The position numbers and the translations under genes are program-made. This document shows positions 44,766 to 54,907 of a stretch of 64,000 bases of DNA, piece after piece (the stretch's first letter is position 1; each line of letters opens with the position of its first letter). Location: contig JAVLRN010000017.1 in assembly GCA_032821775.1 (NCBI GenBank), positions 124,001 through 188,000 on the forward strand, read 5' to 3'. The notes below the pieces were generated by a model. That model ran no database searches. It saw nothing but the letters and a program-made list of their open reading frames with translations, and had not been told where the DNA came from. This stretch comes from Sanguinoderma infundibulare (taxonomy: Eukaryota; Basidiomycota; Agaricomycetes; Polyporales; Polyporaceae).

Positions 44766-46309
44766 ACCACGAAACTTGAAGACACACTACGCGCCCCAAA
44801 GGTCGGGATAAGTGACAGGAAAGGCCGGAAGAATTGCGTTTCACGATCGTAAGTCGGGGCTAATTCGGACTAGTAGAAAGTTCGGGAGTTTTACGACGTA
44901 GGGATAAATCAAGGAAACATGTACATTTTCGCCACCATATTTGCCGCCGAGAGATCCGAGGAATACATGGCGATTATGGCGACTAAGTACCAGATGAAAA
45001 ATGACACACAGTTACGAGTTGATGAATCCAAGAGTAGCGTACACACGTGTGGTTGACGGACAGCGACAACGCACCGGCCCTAAACCTCCATGTGATCTCC
45101 TGACCCGCCAACCGACGCCAAGTTACCAACTGACAGCTCTCTTTGTCCGTGTCCGCCTCTTTTCCTCTCTGACTCGCTCTGAGCTGCTCCATCCCACCTC
45201 TCACTGCATGCAACCAGCTCACTGACCACTTATCTCTCTCCCTGCCAGAAGAGGTCTGTGGACACTGTCGGCGGCGCTGATGCCAGAGTCCAAACACAGC
45301 TGGCCTGTACATGCCCCAGACCCAACAACTCGAGCCTGTACGACCCCTTCAACGGCTACAACATGCTCACCATGGGTCTCCTCGCTATGGGCATCCTCGG
45401 AGGTTTCTCCCACAATGGCCAAATGGCTGCCAGTTTCACTAATGTGAGTCTACCTTACTTCTCCTTCAGACACATTGCATTTGTCGCCTTTCCTATCCCT
45501 CATTCCTGTTCTTGTTCCTTGTCGGCTATGCCCTCACATGGGGCTCTCTGGAAAAACCTTCCCAAGCTACTTTGGTGAAAGTACAACTAAAAAGTAGAAA
45601 TTAGTGCCATTAGAAAAGCATTAGTGAGTTAGGGAAAATTAGCCTAAGATTCTGTAGGTCCCCCTTTTCCTTTGTTCTATCTTAGAAGGATTAGGGATAA
45701 AGTAGCACTACTGGCCCTAATCCTTCCCTACAGTAGTGCTAATTTTTTCCTAATCCTTCCTAATGGTTGCTAATGCAGAACTACAGGTTCAATATCTCAG
45801 AGATCTGCTGGACTGTCCAGAGCTTGCACACACCACATAGAAGATAGACACAAAAAGCTAGTATTGAGGGTAACTAATACATTGCTGTAGCTATAACTAG
45901 CAAGCAGATAACCAACAGTAACAACTGTGAGCAACAGCAAGCAAGAACAATGTAGTTAGCAACATGTACACTGGTCAGAAGGTGCCAGGTGAGCACAGGG
46001 ACAGCACGAAAACAAGGGAGCAAGGGAGAATGCAAAAATCATGGAGCAATGGAGAGCATGAAAATGACAGAGTGACAAAGGGAGCAAGAGAATGACAGCA
46101 ATGAAGCATGCACAAACATGGACAGCGCTTAGGGGCCCTGGTGGCGGAACAAGGTTCAGTACTGTACAGTCCCATCAGCCACCCGGCCGCGCACATGGCT
46201 GCTGGCCCACCAGAGATCCTTGGGGATTTGGGGCGCAAGGCCTGTATGTCCAGTGATAAGTCCCCATACAAGTCCCCAAGTCCCATCTCGAACTGCAGCC
46301 TGATGTATG

Positions 46310-46565
46310 CACATGGATGAGAAACTCACCATTCGACTTGAGGATACAAAGGATCTTGTTACCGGTCATGAAGCAGACCTGGGGGATACCGTGCGAATCA
46401 CGGAGGGTGACACCAGTCTGGGAGACGGCATAAGACCCTTGTGGGCAAGCTTGGTGATGTGCTCGACGACGTCCTTGTGCGTGGTTTTGAGCCAAGAAGG
46501 GGGAGTGCAGTGGTAGGGGAGGGCAGAAGACAAAATGCCCTTGCCGGGAGCGTGCATGCGACCCA
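46310..46565 (-). pseudogene. Captured fragment of ribosomal protein uS15 (RPS13)
   Basis: Minus-strand reading from an ATG at about 46565 gives [20 protein letters not shown], then [20 protein letters not shown] and AHKGL. After a 2-nt shift it continues [20 protein letters not shown] with [10 protein letters not shown], ending at a GTGAG donor. This is the eukaryotic 40S protein S13 (bacterial S15 homologue), N-terminal half only, cut where an intron began. The frameshift and Arg-to-Cys changes show it is not functional. Confidence 0.8.
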
Positions 46566-46982
46566 TGGTGACTCTGTCAGACAACAGCCAAGCACTTGTG
46601 CGAAACGAGCAGCACACCATCAACCACGCACAGTTTTCAGATGAAGGGGAGATCTTGAGGTCTTGTTGTGGTCGTTGAGCATGCCATTGGGTGCGGGGAG
46701 TAGCAACTTTGCGGGCACCTCAGGCTACTTGGGACGGAGTGGCCACTTCCTCCGGCAGAGTGCATGCCCGCATCATGGCCACCGCTGCCGTCGTCCATCG
46801 CACCTCCCGAAACACCAATATTCTCCATCCTCCCGCTCCCGAACGACGACGAGTGGGCATTCCCAGACAGTGGCGAAGACGACGATGCACTGTTCATCAC
46901 CGCGGGCCGTCGTAGGATAGGTTGCAGTTTTCTCGCTTGGAGACCTTGGCAAACTCGACTGCCTCTTCATGTGGTGCGTTCA

Positions 46983-47708
46983 TCGGGCCACCGAGGGAAT
47001 GCGAAAAGGGCTCCACAGGACACCTATCATGGCTGTGTGAGCGTGGGGACTGGCTACGACTGCGCAGAGAGCATGAGCGTGAGTGTGAACGATGACGGCG
47101 TTGAAGGGAGCCTAACCGTCAGCGAGAGTGAGACCGGTGGGGTGCGCAGCTCCGTGAGTGGCGAGATTGGCACTGAAATACATCATAAGTTAGCAACTGG
47201 CACGGTCCTCAGATGATGGAGTGGGACGAGATAACAGAGGGGGAACGACAGGTGTGGTACTCACATCGCTGTTGCGTCTCTTGTCGGGCTCCCAGTGGTC
47301 GCTCCTGCGAGAGCAGCCGGACTTGCGACGGTCATGGTCCCTGTCATGGTCGCGGTCCCATTCCTTGTCGCAGTTGCGCAGCTCCCTATCCCAGTCGTGG
47401 TCCCTGTCGCGATCTGCATCACAGTCCCTCTCCCGGTCTCTCTTCATGTGGCATGTTCATGGGGCCACCGAGGGAATGCAAAAAGGCCTCCGCCAGACAC
47501 CTGTCATGGCTGCGTGAGCATGGGGACTGGCTACGACTGCGTGGAGAGCGTGAGCACGAGCGCGAATGATGACGGCATTGAGGGGAGCCTGACTGTCGGT
47601 GACAGCGAGACCAGTGGGGTGTGCGGCTCCGTGAGCGGTGAGAATGACGCTGAAATACAAGTAAGTTAGCAAATGGCATGGTCCTTGGATGACAGGGCGG
47701 GACGAGAT
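46983..47708. repeat. Internal direct repeat of about 245 bp in the 4.16-kb element
   Basis: About 46983-47232 and about 47460-47708 align over their length (shared GGGCCACCGAGGGAATGC, GGGGACTGGCTACGACTGCG, CTGAAATACA, GGACGAGAT). Between them is an Asp-Arg repeat-coding stretch on the minus strand (47250-47447). The repeats themselves read as Arg-Ser-rich on the minus strand. This may be a captured piece of a splicing-factor-like gene; unproven. Confidence 0.6.
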
Positions 47709-47752
47709 ATGCCTCGGGCGTGGTGATGAGGGATGCGCTCGAGGAGAGAGAT

Positions 47753-47867
47753 GACGTGGCGAGTGGGAGGAGAGGTCGAAGTCTTTGACGCTCGACGCGG
47801 TGGCACCACAGGCGTGCCACCAAATCAAGCGTCAAAGACTTCGACCTCTCCTCCCACTCGCCACGTC
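47753..47867. repeat. Perfect 40-bp inverted repeat (potential hairpin)
   Basis: The left arm (47753-47792) and right arm (47828-47867) are exact reverse complements separated by a 35-bp loop, which itself holds the near-palindrome GTGGCACCACAGGCGTGCCAC. Confidence 0.9.
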
Positions 47868-48080
47868 GCCTCCTCATGCAGCACCCGCCCAACGTCCCTG
47901 GTGGGCTCACTATCGGTTCCAGCTCCGCCTCAAAGGAGTAGGAGGCGCAGGAGGAGAGTGAGGATGGTCCCCCATCAGGCGATGTGTCAGGTCGCAGCAA
48001 CCCTCGTAAGTGCCATTGCGCGTCCTCGTCTGTAAACCAACCCCGCGGTAACACGTCTGCGGCCGTGTCTGGTTCGTCTG

Positions 48081-49047
48081 GTGCGCCTCAGGCTGGCGCA
48101 CCTGGCCAGTCGCCACATGCTCGTCCAGGTCAAATTCCTCCCGGTGCTCCCCCAATCTCTATACCTGGCATCCCACCTCCCATGCCCTTCGAAAGCTCTC
48201 CTCGGCAAGGCACTCAGGCCGTTCCACCTCCGACAAGTCCCGGTTACGCTCAACCCCTGGCTCGATCCCAAGAACTTCCTTGAAGGTCCACTGTCATGGA
48301 ATCCTGCCACTCGCCTCCGCCAAATGCTCGCTCGCCCCGGCATCGTGGTACGTAGCCGGTCGCCACGACTGATTGTATGCGTGTTCCTGATCGTGATATG
48401 CTTCTCTTCAGGTCGCACCCGGTATTTGCGATGGTATCAGTGCGCGCTGCGCCCTCGAAGCCGGTTTTGACTGCCTGTATCAGAGGTCGGGTCCCCGTCC
48501 ATTAGCGGTCGATCTCCTCCGGCTGACCTGCTCATAGTGGCGCTGCAACGGCTGCTTCTCGGCTCAGTCAACCTGACTTGGCGATTGCAACCCTGAACAA
48601 CTTTGTCCAGGTACGCTTCGGCCATTCACCCGCTTATGTTGTTTGAAGCTCATCATATACAATCACCCTCAGAGCGCCCAAATGGTCTGCAGTCTCGACC
48701 CCACCACGCCAGTCATTGCCGACGCAGATACTGGGTGAGCATATTTTGCCCCCTACACGTGTAATACACCCCAACTGACTCCTTTGTGCATGTTCGACAG
48801 ATTTGGCAGACCGGCGATGGTGGCCCGCACGGTGACCCAATATGCACGCGCAGCTTCCGGAGGCTATCCGCCTCCACGAGCGAGCGGGGACCCCAACATG
48901 TATGCTCAGCACAGCGGCTACCCTGGTGCCCCTCCCCCTCAACCATATGCTGGCTTCGCACATGACAGTTCGCCCCAAGCGGCTGTCAACCAGAACCCTT
49001 GGGTTGCACCGGGAGTACAGCACAGAGGGCAGTATGCGAGAAGATGA
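48081..49047 (+). pseudogene. Captured PEP-mutase/isocitrate-lyase-family fragment fused to a Pro-rich tail
   Basis: Exons ending at 48347, then 48412-48485, 48538-48610, 48673-48734 and 48801-49047 splice in phase. Introns are 51-66 nt with GT-AG ends. They read NPATRLRQMLARPGIV, VAPGICDGISARCALEAGFD, GAATAASRLSQPDLAIATLN, QMVCSLDPTTPVIADADTG and FGRPAMVARTVTQYARA. This is the first third of the family that includes oxaloacetate hydrolase and 2,3-dimethylmalate lyase, with the metal-binding ADADTG loop. Where the family should continue GVAGLHIED, the frame instead runs into a Pro/Tyr-rich tail (SGGYPPPRASGDPNMYAQHS ... HRGQYARR). A Pro-rich stretch also precedes the fragment. It is a chimaera, possibly still expressed, but lacks most of the active site. 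Confidence 0.75.
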
Positions 49048-49737
49048 CCTAGATGTGTTTGCGAATGGGTTGCTAGGCAGGGTGACACACGGACCCTGCC
49101 ATATGGACCAAGGCTTGCTCGTGTGTGCTGTTTCACTCATGACTGGTTTCGTGTAGCCTGCTAACGAAGGGTGTGTATCTGATGTGCTGCTTTTGCTTCT
49201 CGTTTTCTCGCTCTTCGACTTCTTGTACAAGTGTTAACATTCCACCCGCTTCTTCCCCCAACGACGCGTTCTGATATCCTTAACCCCCTTCAATGTTATT
49301 CGCACCCCATGCTTCCCCTGTTCTTTTTCCTGAGTCCCAACATATGATATGATGTATGCTATCATTCTCACCCCTTCTTGTGCCCAGTATGTGATTGATA
49401 TCGTGCTGCGGCCGCATGTCCGAGTATCAGTCCCGAGCAGTGTGTCTGAGTGTCGTTGCTGTGCTTGTGTCCCGTTCGCGAACATTGCTACAAATCAAAT
49501 TGCTGCAATGTATATAGTAGTGTGAAGTATTGCAAAAGTAGTATAACTGCTGTTCCTGTCCATGCAATAGTGCATGTTATTGCTATCTTAAAGATCCCTC
49601 TGTATATTAGTGCAAATTAGATGCAATTAGTTCAAATTAGTTTAAATTAGATTGACAGTACCTTCATTAGGTCATAGTACATTGAATTAGCTTGGGAGGG
49701 TTTTCCTGATGCTGTTAGCTTTTGATTGGTGAGTCTG

Positions 49738-50900
49738 CTACATGCTCGACACTGCCCTTCTCGTGCACAACTCTGAGCCATTGATCATGTATGTCGCCTT
49801 CTTCAGCAATGTCTGCGCACAGTCACGATGAAGTTTCCCTCTCTGGAGACATCCTCCTTGGGGGGACCCAAGGACATGGGTGCATTGCGATGTGTTTTGC
49901 CTCCCTCCTCCCACTCACCTCTCCACCCTGTCAAATTTTGCCTCCATCCCCCCTTGTGTGCACCGTGGGGCTGTGACCTGTGAAGGATAAAAGAAGCATA
50001 CGTCATCCTCGTCGGCATCAGGCCTGGCGTGTATAAGGAATGGTGAGTCTTGTCTTGTCTTCTGGCGACTTGTCAGTGAGCAGCCGCAGCACGCTTGGCC
50101 ACGTGGGGCCCTCTCCCACCCCTCCCTCCCTCCCTCGTGCAAGGCTCCAGGGGGGCTTCATGGCCTACAATTGGGTGCTGTTGAGCGATGTGGGATGGAC
50201 ATTGACGTGTTTTGGATTAGGTTATAGGTTAGATGTGATGCAGAATACTGTTGGTGTGTCCGGGGTGCAGTACAAGGGCATCTCAGACTGGCACCACGCC
50301 CAAGACTATTATGACAACATCTACAGGAATGGTAAGACATGGGTGGTGACGAAGGTGCCACACAAGCGTGAAGAGCAGCCCCAGCATCTCAAGTCCGGAC
50401 ATAGTCAAGAGCAAGAGAAGACAGCCCAAAGCGTCGAGGCGTGCATCATCAGCCGAGCGTGCACACCCTCCTCCGGCTCCAATTCAAGAGTCGATCCCTG
50501 CACCCCCACATTGCCCTATTCGACGGATGATCAAACTCCCTTGGTTTTAGCCCGAACCCAAGTCTCCGCTGTGGCATCGGCCACCAACCCCAGAGGCGAG
50601 CACCACAGCGGGCCAGCCCTCGATGTCATCCTTGCCTCCTACCGAGGTCACTCAGAGGAGGAACCGGTTCACCGATACCGACTGTCCCTACAACTCCTTG
50701 CCTACTGTGCGGTACGCCCAGTTGCTCTCATACACATCCAAGGCGTCCCCTCAGCATGCTCAGCTGAAAGACAGAGGACGGGAAGGGGGTTTTTGGGTGC
50801 CCTCCCAGTATGTGCATGGTGTTCACTGTGCAAGGTTTTGCTGTTGTCTATATATCATGTATCAGCTCTGTGTATGTAAGTTCTTAGGGGATAAAATCAA
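49738..50900 (+). pseudogene. Remains of the multi-exon gene in the CACTA core (copy B)
   Basis: Continuation of the gene remnant that begins at about 45.26 kb left of the nested element: WVLLSDVGWTLTCFGLGYRL, SDWHHAQDYYDNIYRNGKTW, then a longer tail than in copy A. The 4.16-kb element separates its 5' and 3' parts. Function unknown. Confidence 0.4.
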
Positions 50901-51279
50901 TATCAAATTTCCATTTTATTTCGAGTGTGCTACCGGAACAGATCATCAAAATACAACACCCAAGCCCAGATATTCTGCCTGGATCCCATTTTGAGAAAAC
51001 TGGTGAATCGGAAAGTAATCCGTCAAATTTCGCTGAGTAGAACCCCCGGCTAACTTTGTCAATTCCCACAGGCCGAAAGTCGACTATTCCCCCACCTATT
51101 GGTCGGGATTTGGACGTCTCCATTTTCACTACCTACGGGGCGTGCAGTGACACATCATCATGAGCATTCAGATCTTGTTAATCCAACTGATTACGCACCA
51201 TATCTGGACTTCACACACTAATGAGAACGTAGTCACGAAGAGAAGAGAAGATAAAAAAAGGCGTACTCTATCATGTCAG

Positions 51280-51402
51280 CGCCGTGCTCAAGGAGTTCCT
51301 GAGTCTTCGCCCGCAGTTCTCGAGACAGCCCAGCAATATCTGCCATCATCGACTGCGACTCGGACATTCTGCTCAACACAGCCGCCATTCATAGTGCTAC
51401 AT
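51280..51402 (-). pseudogene. Stranded candidate first exon of F-box paralogue 2
   Basis: The minus strand reads SRMSESQSMMADIAGLSREL and AKTQELLEHGADMIE, matching 29401-29522. It is separated from its F-box exon by the CACTA insertion. Confidence 0.5.
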
Positions 51403-52173
51403 CAGCCCGATTTTCTTGGATGGTGATGATGATACATGCTACTTACTGTTGACTTTGAGACATGGTCGGATTTGCAGTCGATGGTGGAGGTCGAAGAGCG
51501 ACGACGGACTCCTAGCGCCGAGGCGTGTCAACGATGGACCCGGACTTTAAACCTTAAAATGGTGTTTACTACCGAGGTAAAATGGCGCGACAATCATCCA
51601 AATTCACTGGGTCCAGCAGCCATTTACTAGCGAGTATAGAGAGTCACCATTCCATCCGGGGCACATCTCGAAACTCGTTCTCCTTGCTTCACAGCGCCTC
51701 ATTCCAGACCCAAAACGCATGGCCCTTATGCTCAAACGTTGCCCCGCTCCAACGTACTCCGCAAGTGCGTCGCCAACCGTGTCCATGGGCTTCCTCTCCG
51801 GCTCACCTCCGCTCCTGTCCCCATCTCTCGCTCGGGCGCGCCGTGCCCACTCGAAGGAGAAATGCTCGTCCTCAGCCGCTCCACCCGTCTTCCGTCCCTC
51901 CTCCGCTTCTTCAGAGCCGCGAGGAGTGCCGTGAGACGTGTGCCAGTGACCCCGGGCCCCTGGTGACCCCACAATTTGTGGGCGCGGATATTCAGTATTA
52001 ATGGAGTAATAGCTAAAGCTCTGTTGCGTGGGCATTTTGCTGGAAAGGAAGTTATTCGACATGACCATGGGCGAAGGTGGCTGAAAGGGAGGGCGATTGT
52101 CGTTAGGATCACATCTGCTGCAAGGAATATCAAAATGCTAACGCTAGCGAGCTACCGAGGCACTGTACTTCGG

Positions 52174-53004
52174 CTACTCGCGATGAGGCACATCGCGAAA
52201 GATGTCCGGCAGCTCCATCCACTGGCGGCTCGAAGTCATGGCCAGCTCCAGTGTCAGCATATGGCTGCGGGTCTCCTGCTCAAAAGTCCGGATAAGCGTC
52301 TGACGGGACGTCCACCACGAGATGTGCAAGACGGCGACCCCCAGCCTCCACTCTCTCCCGGAGTCCGCGCCACACGGCAATGGGTACGTTGCCCTGGCGC
52401 AAGCACAGGCGAAAGTAGGACACGGAGTTCGGGATGTGGAAGCGGTCTCCGTACTCGTCCATGCCGGCGATTGTATCAACGCGCAGGACGAGACGCGACA
52501 CATTCCCAAACGTCGACACAATCATCCACGATGGTGTCTTAGCGGCCCTCTCCCTGTACCGATTGGGGTCGGTGAGGGGAATATGCAGCCAGAGTTCGGT
52601 CACTGCATCCCGGGGCAGCCACGTGAGGGCGGCGAGAGCTGCCCCGGGGTGCAGTGACCGAAGAAGCCCAAGCGCGCGATGCGCGATACGTAGACCGCGG
52701 AGGTGTCGCTGGCGGCTAGGACGCACAAGCTTTCGTCCGAAGACTCGTACGACGTGATGTGCACTCGCGTCGCGGTCTTGGCTCTGGCAGAAAGCATGTT
52801 CGGCTCGGGGTTTTCGTGGAGGGTGTATGGTTGAGGATGGCGATGGGCGGTCTCGGTCGACACTGCAGTACTGTCCGGAAGGACTAGAGACGACAGCAGG
52901 TCGTTGACGTCTCCGAAGCCCCGAGGGTAACGGAGGGCAAGGGTCCGAAGGGAAGACAAGGTGGCAGGGGGCCAAATATTGCGAAGGAACTGGAGCATTC
53001 CCAA
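52174..53004 (-). pseudogene. Truncated LRR-like gene, paralogue of the 61.5-kb gene
   Basis: Minus-strand blocks ATLSSLRTLALRYPRGFGDV, NDLLSSLVLPDSTAV and LSARAKTATRVHIT, then in another frame LTWLPRDAVTELWLHIPL, VSRLVLRVDTIAGMDEYGDR and SVSYFRLCLRQGNVPIAVWR, then in a third frame QWMELPDIFRDV. All three match the gene at 61508-62480 in order. Frame changes near 52650 and 52290, and the loss of the N-terminal half, mark it as a pseudogene. Confidence 0.65.
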
Positions 53005-53700
53005 GCTGAGGCTATTGATAGGTGGTCAGTGGCTTCGATGACGGAGAGTGCAAGACACCGAGGACACGTCGACCACTCAGCTGTAACTTATCAGCAAAAG
53101 CGCAACCTGCCTGCAAGGCTCCACTAAGCGCTAGGGGGCTATGCTAGATTTCGCAGGATCCGGCCCCACCATGTAGGACTCTGTAGGAAGTCGTCGGATA
53201 CGATGGAATGCTGGAGGGTTCAGCCATATACGAGTAATCATTGTAGAACCCTGTAATGCAGCCGCCGGGTGATAGTAATTACTACAGAGCAATGTAGCTG
53301 TTGCGACGGATGCCATCAATCACTGCAAAGTGATGCAATTCATCCTTGGCGTGCGGCCAATTATTGCAGAGCAATACAGCAGGTATAGCCTGGGAGATAT
53401 ACTTCGCAGATATTCAGTGCAGTAGGATCCGGGCGCACAAGAGAGATATGCAAGAGAGACTGGAAGGTTTCGTAAGGGCGCATAGCCCATACATGCATAC
53501 AGTGTATCTACGTCATCATCGTCATCCTCGGCACCATGACGACCACCGCCTTCAATGCCCGACTTGTCACCACTGCCCTCGTCCGCGTCGCTGTCCACGA
53601 GGTCAAACGTCTATTAGGGTAACTTGATCGCAACCAAGGACGACCAGGGTGCGGTAGGCGTGCGCCGAAAAATAGAACCAACGAAGCAGGAACGAGGAAC
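53005..53700. other. Intergenic with dispersed short repeats
   Basis: The stretch 53.15-53.43 kb contains related motifs (TACAGAGCAATGTAG, TTGCAGAGCAATACAG, GTAGGATCCGG and GCAGGATCCGG). This looks like a degenerate small repeat element. No gene. Confidence 0.35.
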
Positions 53701-53822
53701 AAGCTAATGTCCGGGCGCAGCGCAGAAACAGCAAAAATGATGAATAAAAATGAATACAGAAACAGGGAGCAAGAAAGAGCGCAGAGGTACGCACACAAAA
53801 TTACGCCGCCTTTCCCTCGTCC

Positions 53823-54790
53823 TCAATCGACCACAACGTTCACGTCCTCGCTCACCACCCTCAGCATCATCCCTTCCGACATCTCCACATTGACGACGAC
53901 CGTGTTGGACATGGATGGTCCTGGCGGGTGTTGCACTTGTACCATCGTCAACGTCGCGGTCCTCTCCATCGCCCAAGCACTCATAAGTTCCCGTGCGAGT
54001 TGCCGCCACGTCACGTCTGGCTCCTAGCGAAGCAGACTCACGACCCTCCGACTCTGGTCCCCAGCCTGACCTTGACCATTCGCTCCATCGTTCAGCCATT
54101 GCGGCGATGGTCCGTTGCTCGGCCGGTACATTCACGTCCCATCGACTGGTGCAGCTGCAAGAACCAGTAATGGCGTCCAGCTTGCGCCCGCGCCCGCGAG
54201 TTGCGTTTGTGTTGTTGGTGCTGACGGTCCAGTCTGTGTCTGCGTCGCTGTGACAGCCGTGGCAGTCGACGTCGACACATTCACGCGCACCGTCAGTTGT
54301 TGATGTTGCGTCTCCTGCGCCAACCTCAACTCTGCCGCCAGCACCAGCGCCTGCCTCTCCCTCTCCTCTCTCCTCTCTGCGCGTCCCTGAGCTGTAGCTG
54401 TAGTCCCAGTCAATGGCGCTGTTGCAGTAGCCGTAGATGCAGATCCTCCCCCAGCTCCGCCAGTGCCCAAACCCCCGCTTTCCCCACCCAGCAAGTGCTC
54501 ACCGCTGTGCCCGTGATGATGGTGGTCCCCATCCTCCTCCGGGTCCTTCGCGCTGCACCAGAACCGATGGCCTTCGCTCCATGCCATGCTCTGGCACTCC
54601 TTGCTGCAGTACTTGACCTTCCGACACAGCCGGCACTTGACGAACTCGCGCGGGAATGACTCGACTGGCCGGGATGAAGTTTGCAGAGTAGCAGCGCGAG
54701 TGGAGGCTCCAGGAGTGCCACGTTTGGAGAGATGGATGAGAAGGCTTACTCGGCAGGCACTGGACGTGGGTCCATCGGACATGGTCACAT
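53823..54790 (-). CDS. MYND-type zinc finger protein
   Basis: The minus strand reads LLIHLSKRGTPGASTR ... EFVKCRLCRKVKYCSKECQS, MAWSEGHRFWCSAKDPEEDG: a MYND finger (C-x2-C ... Y-C-S-x2-C-Q ... W ... H-x3-C), normally a protein-interaction module. A His/Gly-rich linker follows (GDHHHHGHSGEHLLGGESGG), then a helix with Gln-rich parts (AELRLAQETQHQQLTVRVNV) and ASWTPLLVLAAAP. The last exon reads EPDVTWRQLARELMSAWAME and ends VVSEDVNVVVD at 53823. The intron between these parts and the 5' exons are not fixed; upstream coding probably starts right of 54800. Confidence 0.65.
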
Positions 54791-54907
54791 GACCAGGCTG
54801 TCCCCATACGTGTGGAAGCACCTGATTCTCTCTCTCCCCAATGACATGCGCCCTCGACTTCCCCATAAAACAACCCTCGCGCACCCCACCAATCTCCGAG
54901 TCACTTC

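Larger units (their letters stand above)
45547..49710. mobile_element. Gene-capturing (Pack-type) DNA element, about 4.16 kb, nested in CACTA copy B
   Basis: CACTA copy A has the uninterrupted site (GGGGCTGTTAGC near 31921). In copy B this is split, with GCT on both sides (45544-45546 and 49711-49713), giving a 3-bp duplication. The ends are inverted repeats of about 22 bp: CTGGAAAAACCTTCCCAAGC on the left and, reverse-complemented, CAGGAAAACCCTCCCAAGCT on the right. AT-rich subterminal regions have repeated ATTAG and CTAAT motifs (45.58-45.78 and 49.56-49.67 kb). The interior has host-gene fragments and no transposase. The superfamily is not assigned. Confidence 0.7.
44785..51149. mobile_element. 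CACTA-like DNA transposon, copy B (6.4 kb, with a nested 4.16-kb element)
   Basis: Left end CACTACGCGCCCC; right end reverse-complemented CACTGCACGCCCC. ACA duplication at 44782-44784 and 51150-51152. The flanks rejoin to match F-box paralogue 1 at 29.28 kb (GAAGACACACCGTCATGAGC), which shows the pre-insertion state. The core aligns with copy A, except for the nested element and a segment of about 455 bp at about 50345-50800 missing from A. No transposase. Confidence 0.75.

Noticed and set aside
52322..52757. Plus-strand frames opposite the LRR-like pseudogene
   Set aside because: The minus strand matches the paralogue at 61.5 kb; the plus frames have no homologue or motif.
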